The notes under the pieces are model-generated. The model saw only the letters and a program-made list of their open reading frames with translations. It did no database searches and had not been told where the DNA came from. Source: Cobetia sp. L2A1 (GTDB lineage Bacteria; Pseudomonadota; Gammaproteobacteria; Pseudomonadales; Halomonadaceae). Taken from it: 64,000 nt of DNA. Shown here one piece after another: positions 58,506 through 64,000 of the stretch. The stretch lies in NCBI RefSeq assembly GCF_009796845.1, contig NZ_CP047025.1:2294001-2358000 (forward strand), given 5' to 3'. The position numbers and the translations under genes are program-made. The first letter of the stretch is position 1, and each line of letters opens with the position of its first letter.

Positions 58506-61500
58506 TTAGGGGTGAGATGATGATGCGCTGTGGTGTTCCTTGCGTATCGCGGATACGCGCTGCTCAACGTCTTGCCAAGGGGAGCTGTCAGGCGCGAAGC
58601 GTGCCTGCAGATACTGCGTCAGCGTGGTGACCTGGGTGTCGGTGAAGCTGCCGGAGAAACCGGGCATGTTCCCGATACCAGGGGCGTGCTCAGCGTGCAC
58701 ACCGCCCAGGATGGCATGGAGGGTATTGTCGGGAGAGGCGCTGTGCAGATTGGTGTTCAATGCCAATGATGTCGTGGCACTGGAGAAGGACGGCACCAGC
58801 TGCTCGGCATGACAGGAGGCACAGGCGCCATCGAACAGACGTTCACCTGCCTCCCTCTCCGCAGGACCTGTCTGCGACAGCGCAACTCTGGCCGCAGCAT
58901 CTTGCAGCATGACCGGACTATCGCCAGCCGGTGCCTCCATCTGTGTCGCGACATAGTGCGCGATGGCACGCACGTCATATTCCGGCAACTCCGCCAACCC
59001 CGCCACCACGGGCGCCATCGGCCCGGAAGCCACACCATGCAATGTCGACTTGCCTTCTCGCAGATAGTCATAGAGCGACGCTTCGCTCCAGGCAACTGGC
59101 GAGTGATTGAGCGTATTGAGTGCCGGCGCTTCCCAGCCGTCGATCATCGCGCCCGCCAGATAGTCCTTGCCACCGCGCTCAGCCCCCAAGGCATTGCGGG
59201 GTGAATGGCAGGCACTGCAATGCCCCAGCCCTTCTGAAAGATATGCGCCACGGTTATAAAGCTCGCTTTGCGCGGGATCTGGCATGAAAGGGGTGGTGTC
59301 GTGATAGAGCGTATTCCAGCCAGCGATCAAGGCGCGCTGGTTGAACGGGAACGTCAAGTCATTGGCGGGAGCGCTGGCACTGACCGCCGGTTGTGCCATG
59401 AGATAGGCATACAACGCCTGCATGTCAGCATCACTGACCTTGGCAAAGGCGGTGTAGGGAAAGGCAGGATAGAGATGATGTCCTTCTCGACTGACTCCCT
59501 CACGCATCGCACGTCTGAAGGCATCGTAGGACCACTGCCCGATGCCCGTGGCCTCATCTGGCGTAAGGTTAGTGCTGTAAAGCGTGCCAAACGGGGTATC
59601 AAAGCGATGGCCGCCAGCATTTTCAGTGCCGCCTTCTGCCGTGTGACACGCGGCGCAATCTCCGGCGGCGGCGACCAGTCTTCCGCGCTCAATGGTATCA
59701 GCCGAGTAGAGAGTGGCTGAGGGCCTCGCGATGGGGGCAATGGCCCCCTTCCATGGCCAGGCCATGACGACGGTGCCCGCGACCGCACTGGCAGCCGCCG
59801 TCAGCACCGTGCTCTTCACCCAGCCTTTGCTCACGCGACGTTCAGGCGAGCTTTTACGCCTCTGAACCCGAGCATCGTCTTTTTGCGGCCGCCCCTGCGT
59901 AACATCGTGAGCAGCGTCGCGTGATTTCAAGGCAGCCCGTACGCGTTTTGCCGTGAAAGGCGGCTGCCTGAAACGCACACCAGTCGCGTCGAACAGGGCA
60001 TTGGCGATCACGGCGACCCCAGGCGACAGGTCTGCCGACTCGGGCAAGAGCGACAGCGTATCGTCAGAGGTTGAGGCGTGGTGACTTGAGTCGCAACCCG
60101 TTGAAGCAGCGATATCACGTGCCGAAGTGCCAGCGAGTGCAATCGTTCTGCTGCCGAGCTTATCCGGCGAGGTATTCACCACACGCTTGCCATCGCCCCA
60201 CTCATCAAAGGCTGGCTCGTGGCCCAATACCGAAAAACGCTCACCCAGCACCCTGGCCTGCAGGGTCTGCTTCAGCCGCGCGGTATCCACGTCAGCGCCG
60301 GCGTCCTGACCGACCACCAATCGCGTCAGAGTCACATTTCCGGTAATGCGATTGACGTCAACATCGGCAATCCAGGCAGAACGCACGCCTGACGCCAGTC
60401 GATGACTGGCATCAGGTCGCTGGGAGTAGGCAAACCCCCGCCCCGCCAGCAGCTCCTGCGGCTTGTCTTCCATCCCATCGCTCGGCGGAGTCTTTCCCCA
60501 CCCCGCACGCTGTGACACGGAGTGGATCAGCTCAGTACCACGCACATCTTCCATATAGCGCAATCGCAGCGCAATCGGGTCTTCATCACTGGCATGTGCC
60601 ACCTCATCCAGGAACGACTCACGTGCGAAGACTTGCTGGATATCACCAAGACCCTCAAGCGCACTTCCTGCCGTTACACCGCCATTGCGCGCCGAGAGTG
60701 TCTCGTCGGCAAACTCATAGGGCGAAAACAGATCAATGCCATCCAACTCGTCTTGATACGGGTCTTCGTCGGCCTCTGATGCCACCTGACGATTCCCTGG
60801 CCACGCAGGCAAACGATCCGCCAGCAGCACCCCGACCGCTGGCACCTCACCAGTGAGGTGCGCCTGCTGGTTGCGATACTGCACAATCTCGCCATCACGC
60901 TTGCGCGCGGCACTGATGGAAATCCGCTGTGACACCCCCAGCGCCTTCACATCCCGGGTATAACTGGCGTCCAGCCAGACCGCGACAGGACAGCCTAGCG
61001 CATGCGACATCAGGGCAGCATCGACCGCAGCATCATCGCCACAGTGCCGCCCCAACCCACAAAGACGTGCCGAGGTCTCGCTGACCACGTGGATCTGGTG
61101 CGCCAGCATCCCCGTTGCGAATGCGAGATCTTCTTTCAATAGCGCCGCAGTAACAGTCTGCGCCCAGACATGGAGGCCATTAGTGGTGCAATCCGCCAAT
61201 ATCCAACCCGGAGCGTCACCCCACCCCATGCGGCTGGGCCAGCCATAGTCGTGATGATGGACGTCGTCTTGCGACGATGCCTGTGCCACTGGACTGCGGT
61301 CAGACAAGGCAGGCGCCCCATCCGTCACAGAGGACTGCCAGCGGGCCGTGAGCTGACGTGCGGCGTCTTGCGCTGCTGACAAGGAGTCCGCCACGATGCC
61401 AATGAAATTGGCCTCCCGCACGATCTGAAAACTGCCATTGGCATCTGAATCAGCACTGGACGTGATATCCAACAGCTGATCGCACACGAACTGATTGCCA

Positions 61501-61619
61501 TCCCAGGCATACTGCGGGGGGCGCACTACCACACCGTAACGCGCACGATGAATGAGCTCGCCGGGACACCCTACGAGCGCTGAAAGTGATGGGAGTTCAC
61601 TGCGCTGACGCTGACTCAT
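58506..61619 (-). CDS. nicB: Nicotinate dehydrogenase subunit B (molybdopterin domain fused to three c-type cytochromes)
   Basis: A 1037-residue protein. Residues 1 to about 575 resemble the molybdopterin-binding subunit of xanthine dehydrogenase-like hydroxylases (ALGCPVAVWLDASYTRDVKA, then GDIQQVFARESFLDEVAHAS; a late LLPESADLSPGVAVIANALF holds the probable catalytic Glu). An Arg/Lys-rich stretch and one helix, STVLTAAASAVAGTVVMAW, follow near residues 598-618. Then come three cytochrome c domains with CAACH (about 655), CSACH (about 799) and CASCH (about 931). NicB of Pseudomonas putida has this layout but is about 1190 residues, so the molybdopterin part here is shorter. It overlaps the nicA stop by about 20 bases. 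Electrons would pass to the respiratory chain. Confidence 0.87.
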   Translation of the reverse strand: MSQRQRSELPSLSALVGCPGELIHRARYGVVVRPPQYAWDGNQFVCDQLLDITSSADSDANGSFQIVREANFIGIVADSLSAAQDAARQLTARWQSSVTDGAPALSDRSPVAQASSQDDVHHHDYGWPSRMGWGDAPGWILADCTTNGLHVWAQTVTAALLKEDLAFATGMLAHQIHVVSETSARLCGLGRHCGDDAAVDAALMSHALGCPVAVWLDASYTRDVKALGVSQRISISAARKRDGEIVQYRNQQAHLTGEVPAVGVLLADRLPAWPGNRQVASEADEDPYQDELDGIDLFSPYEFADETLSARNGGVTAGSALEGLGDIQQVFARESFLDEVAHASDEDPIALRLRYMEDVRGTELIHSVSQRAGWGKTPPSDGMEDKPQELLAGRGFAYSQRPDASHRLASGVRSAWIADVDVNRITGNVTLTRLVVGQDAGADVDTARLKQTLQARVLGERFSVLGHEPAFDEWGDGKRVVNTSPDKLGSRTIALAGTSARDIAASTGCDSSHHASTSDDTLSLLPESADLSPGVAVIANALFDATGVRFRQPPFTAKRVRAALKSRDAAHDVTQGRPQKDDARVQRRKSSPERRVSKGWVKSTVLTAAASAVAGTVVMAWPWKGAIAPIARPSATLYSADTIERGRLVAAAGDCAACHTAEGGTENAGGHRFDTPFGTLYSTNLTPDEATGIGQWSYDAFRRAMREGVSREGHHLYPAFPYTAFAKVSDADMQALYAYLMAQPAVSASAPANDLTFPFNQRALIAGWNTLYHDTTPFMPDPAQSELYNRGAYLSEGLGHCSACHSPRNALGAERGGKDYLAGAMIDGWEAPALNTLNHSPVAWSEASLYDYLREGKSTLHGVASGPMAPVVAGLAELPEYDVRAIAHYVATQMEAPAGDSPVMLQDAAARVALSQTGPAEREAGERLFDGACASCHAEQLVPSFSSATTSLALNTNLHSASPDNTLHAILGGVHAEHAPGIGNMPGFSGSFTDTQVTTLTQYLQARFAPDSSPWQDVEQRVSAIRKEHHSASSSHP

Positions 61620-62109
61620 CTGCCACCCCCTTCTTGATGGCGATAGCATTCAAAATCACCGCACGCTGGGCGGCTGCCAGGATCTCGACATGCGTGCCGC
61701 AGCGACAGAGGTTGTATTCCAGCGCCGCGCGCAGCTGGGCGGCTGTCGCATCAGGCTGGCGATTCAGTACGGCGCGCACGGTCATGATCATGCCATTGAG
61801 GCAATAGCCACACTGAGCTGCCTGGCAATCAATGAAGGCCTGTTGCACCGGGTCCAGCTGCTCATCATTGCCCAATCCTTCAAGCGTCGTGACCTCGCGC
61901 CCCACCACCGAGGCCACCGGAATGATGCAGGCCCTTGCGGCCATGCCATCCACCAACACGCTGCAGGCACCGCACTCTCCCAGCCCACAGCCATACCTGG
62001 GGCCGTTGAGCGCCAAATCATTACGCAGCACATTGAGCAGCGGGATGTTCGGAGACACCGACAACTCATGGGTTTTCTGATCAACCGTCAACGTCAGTGT
62101 CTGCGTCAT
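61597..62109 (-). CDS. nicA: Nicotinate dehydrogenase subunit A, [2Fe-2S] protein
   Basis: A 170-residue two-cluster iron-sulfur subunit of a molybdenum hydroxylase. The plant-type ferredoxin Cys set is GCGLGECGACSVLVDG with a later RACI, and the second set is CGYCLNG and CRCGTHVE. All eight ligands are present. NicA with NicB hydroxylates nicotinate to 6-hydroxynicotinate. I took ATG 62109, giving the family-like MTQTLTLTVDQ; ATG 62121 or 62118 are possible and no ribosome site decides. It lies between nicX and nicB on the same strand. Confidence 0.9.
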   Translation of the reverse strand: MTQTLTLTVDQKTHELSVSPNIPLLNVLRNDLALNGPRYGCGLGECGACSVLVDGMAARACIIPVASVVGREVTTLEGLGNDEQLDPVQQAFIDCQAAQCGYCLNGMIMTVRAVLNRQPDATAAQLRAALEYNLCRCGTHVEILAAAQRAVILNAIAIKKGVADESASAQ

Positions 62110-62286
62110 GGGACTCATCATTATTGTTGGGTGGTTCGGGTTCTCTCGGGAACCTCAATTATGCATTGCCAATCCCGCGGAGGGGGCGCCTCTTGAGCCG
62201 ATGCCCTCCATAGCCGCCAATCTCTGCACTTTTTCCTGCTTTCTGCTTACCGCACCCTGCTTGCTGCCAACTCTCATCAAGGCATG

Positions 62287-63345
62287 TCACTCAGATGACA
62301 ATGAGCCCTGCGGCGCCACGATCTTGCCCTCTTCCACCATGGCGTTCCCGTCCAGAAAGACGGAGCAATGTCGTAGCGGAATATCCATGTGGCAGGGGGT
62401 GTTGCGCGGCCCACCCACTTCGGTATTGGGCCCGGTCGAGAACAGGAAATTACCCTCGAAGGCACGTGCATCCATGCCAATGGCATCGTTCTTGTCGTGC
62501 AACCCCAAGGCCGTCCACTGGGCTCGAGACTGCAATCCCCAGCCGATATGCGAGAAGGCGTAGACATCAGGATCCTTGAAATGGGCCATGTACTCGCGCA
62601 GGTATTCCGCATCAAAGCCGCCATGGATCTTGCGGATGAAGCCCTCGCTGATTTCCAGCGTGATCGGCTTGTCGCGCACGTAGGTCTTGAACGGCAGCAG
62701 AATATCGCCGATGTCTATCACGATCGTCCCTTCAGCACTGCCCTCGTTGGGCCAGGAGAACAGGAAACCACTCGGCCAGTGGTCCCAACGTCCCGGAGCA
62801 TCGGCAAACCCGTACTCACTCACCACTGGGTATTGACCAAGACTGGCCGTGAAATCCGTGCCTGCCTTGGAAGTCACCTTGAAGGTGGAGGCCTGCTTGA
62901 AGACATCCGCTGCAGCCTCGACTCGTCGCTTGTCATCCAGGCTGGGCAGCATGCGTGCCAGCATTTCGGGTGGTTCGACCGCCAACAGGATTCGCGTGCC
63001 GGACTTGAGAATGGCCTCCTGCTCTGGTGAGTGCAGCAGCATCATGGTGTCCACGACCAGATCTGCCGCCATCAGCGCCTGCTGGGCGGCTGGATGATTG
63101 GTCAATGCGGTATGCCCGACATAGGCCGTGAGATCATTGCCGACCGCCGTTCGATGATTGAACGACGCCAATTCGACGATATAGGCCTTGGCACCAAGGC
63201 GCTGCGAGGCCTCCATGGCCGCCGCCACGATCATGGCATTGGAGTAATGGCTTTTGAGAATCGCCACGCTCTGGGTGTCATCCACCTTTGACAACGCGAG
63301 AACGTGCTCAAAATGTTGGGTCAATTCGCTTTGACTGACGGGCAT
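62287..63345 (-). CDS. nicX: 2,5-dihydroxypyridine 5,6-dioxygenase
   Basis: A 352-residue protein matching NicX, the Fe(II) enzyme that opens the 2,5-dihydroxypyridine ring to N-formylmaleamate. Glu177 (VSEYGFADAPG), His266 (SHIGWGLQ), His319 and Asp321 (CHMDIPLRH) match, within one position, the active-site residues I recall for the P. putida enzyme (Glu177, His265, His318, Asp320). GGTGG lies about 5-9 bases before ATG 63345. It is the first gene of the minus-strand run nicX-nicA-nicB. NicD and NicF, which process the product further, are not in this window. Confidence 0.92.
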   Translation of the reverse strand: MPVSQSELTQHFEHVLALSKVDDTQSVAILKSHYSNAMIVAAAMEASQRLGAKAYIVELASFNHRTAVGNDLTAYVGHTALTNHPAAQQALMAADLVVDTMMLLHSPEQEAILKSGTRILLAVEPPEMLARMLPSLDDKRRVEAAADVFKQASTFKVTSKAGTDFTASLGQYPVVSEYGFADAPGRWDHWPSGFLFSWPNEGSAEGTIVIDIGDILLPFKTYVRDKPITLEISEGFIRKIHGGFDAEYLREYMAHFKDPDVYAFSHIGWGLQSRAQWTALGLHDKNDAIGMDARAFEGNFLFSTGPNTEVGGPRNTPCHMDIPLRHCSVFLDGNAMVEEGKIVAPQGSLSSE

Positions 63346-63941
63346 TTCACCACCTCTTGTTCTGTTCTCGATGACGTGTCATTCGTTTGTGGCGGGTGCC
63401 GTCACTATTGCGCCAGCACCTATTGCGTCAGTGCCTCTTGCGCCAGCACGTACTGCCTCGGCACCACGTGGATCAGTTCCTGCATCGCCCGCTGACATCT
63501 CGTAGGCCTGTCGCGACTTCGCACTCGCACACCTTTAGTGCAATGCCGGATTGCCACCGTCCAGATCGGTGCAAACCCTCTCGCCATTTAAAAACGTATA
63601 CACGCATATATTCCAGTGACTACAACATATAGCACCGGCACTTGCAGGTTGGCAAGAATTAATAGAATTCACGAATAAATGCCACAAACACACATAAAAC
63701 AGCCAGATAAGTGGAAAATCCGTAAGCCTATCGTGAGGTTTATCGACAATTTCCATTTTACCAATATCGTGCTTGACCCACTCATTAATGGCGTATACGT
63801 TGTTTTTACAGAAATCGTCACCTGATGAATCAATGGCCCGAAAGCTCGAAGGACGATGAAAGAAAGCCTGCTTTCTCATCATCTCGCATGCACGACAAGC
63901 CGGACGGCCAACCTACAACAAGACCAAGAGGAAACGTCGAG
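63346..63941. promoter_or_regulatory. Divergent control region of the nic genes
   Basis: A gap of nearly 600 bases between nicX and the nicC-like gene. It carries a 60-bp block of four 15-bp repeats (63406-63465) close to nicX, then an AT-rich stretch (63580-63800) that probably holds promoters. A 115-codon frame on the minus strand (63535-63882) is Cys-rich, lacks a ribosome site and looks like chance. Confidence 0.5.
63406..63465. repeat. Four imperfect 15-bp tandem repeats upstream of nicX
   Basis: Units are TATTGCGCCAGCACC, TATTGCGTCAGTGCC, TCTTGCGCCAGCACG and TACTGCCTCGGCACC. They are 61 to 120 bases upstream of the nicX start. A single-strand unit repeated every 15 bases could be a stack of regulator sites or simple slippage. 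Confidence 0.8.
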
Positions 63942-64000
63942 ATGACACAGAAACCCACGATTGCCGTGATTGGCGCTGGGCTCGGGGGCGCAGCCGCTGG
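63942..64000 (+). CDS. nicC: FAD-dependent monooxygenase, probable 6-hydroxynicotinate 3-monooxygenase (N-terminal codons only)
   Basis: The frame from ATG 63942 reads MTQKPTIAVIGAGLGGAAAG up to the window edge. This is the GxGxxG dinucleotide-binding start of a PHBH-type flavin monooxygenase. AGAGG lies about 10 bases upstream. Its position, divergent from nicX-nicA-nicB, makes nicC the likely identity, since NicC supplies the NicX substrate. Only 19 codons are visible, so the name rests on context. Confidence 0.6.
   Translation, partial: MTQKPTIAVIGAGLGGAAA

Noticed and set aside
63406..63465. CRISPR-like array
   Set aside because: The 15-bp units are directly adjacent with no spacers, are imperfect, and there is no cas gene in the window.
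63535..63882. 115-codon minus-strand frame before nicX
   Set aside because: AT-rich, Cys/His-rich, no ribosome site and no recognisable domain. It occupies the probable promoter region.

Overview
The window looks like part of a Gammaproteobacterial chromosome, most likely a marine or halophilic Halomonadaceae (Cobetia/Halomonas type). This is an inference from GC-rich coding DNA, short intergenic gaps, strong GGAG/AAGGA ribosome sites and the gene content, which is one catabolic island after another. I saw no rRNA, tRNA, insertion sequence, phage gene or CRISPR array.

Layout. (1) 1-6345: a GntR regulator fragment diverges from a five-gene cluster: NCS1 permease, amidase, a 100-residue Cys/His protein, a CobW GTPase and a PotD-like binding protein without a signal peptide. 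The substrate is unknown. (2) 6376-21806: a complete myo-inositol pathway (iolB, iolG, RpiR regulator, sugar ABC transporter, iolC fused to DUF2090, iolD, iolE, iolA/mmsA, a ketose-3-epimerase-like protein, MFS symporter). Two TGGAAT-N4-ATTCCA operators lie between the regulator and the ABC operon. (3) 21957-36106: a second inositol-like set (VOC protein, second MFS symporter, second IolE-like protein, Gfo/Idh dehydrogenase, second iolD), then a non-phosphorylative sugar-acid route (SDR, HpcH aldolase, SMP-30 lactonase, IlvD/Edd dehydratase, second Gfo/Idh) and a LacI regulator. Matching LacI-type operators precede both transcription units, which suggests one regulon.

(4) 36435-37447 and 47907-49448: two loci holding five paralogues of a small secreted protein I do not recognise. 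Both loci end in a similar structured RNA-like element with a terminator. (5) 38046-47865, between those loci: tmpB/tmpA-like phosphonate oxygenases, a LysR regulator and an oligopeptide-type ABC transporter operon that contains an alkaline-phosphatase-superfamily hydrolase. A 34-bp motif is shared by the two promoters.

(6) 50317-56676: an ADP-ribosylglycohydrolase, then a TRAP transporter with an Ldh-family dehydrogenase and a divergent XRE-cupin regulator. (7) 56780-64000: nicotinate catabolism. nicX, nicA and nicB appear to form an operon with a small membrane protein and a sodium:solute symporter, and the first codons of a nicC-like FAD monooxygenase diverge at the right edge.

Most units pair a transporter with a short oxidative pathway and a dedicated regulator, as expected for a heterotroph feeding on algal or plant osmolytes and cofactors. 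All functions are read from sequence motifs and gene order; no database search was run.
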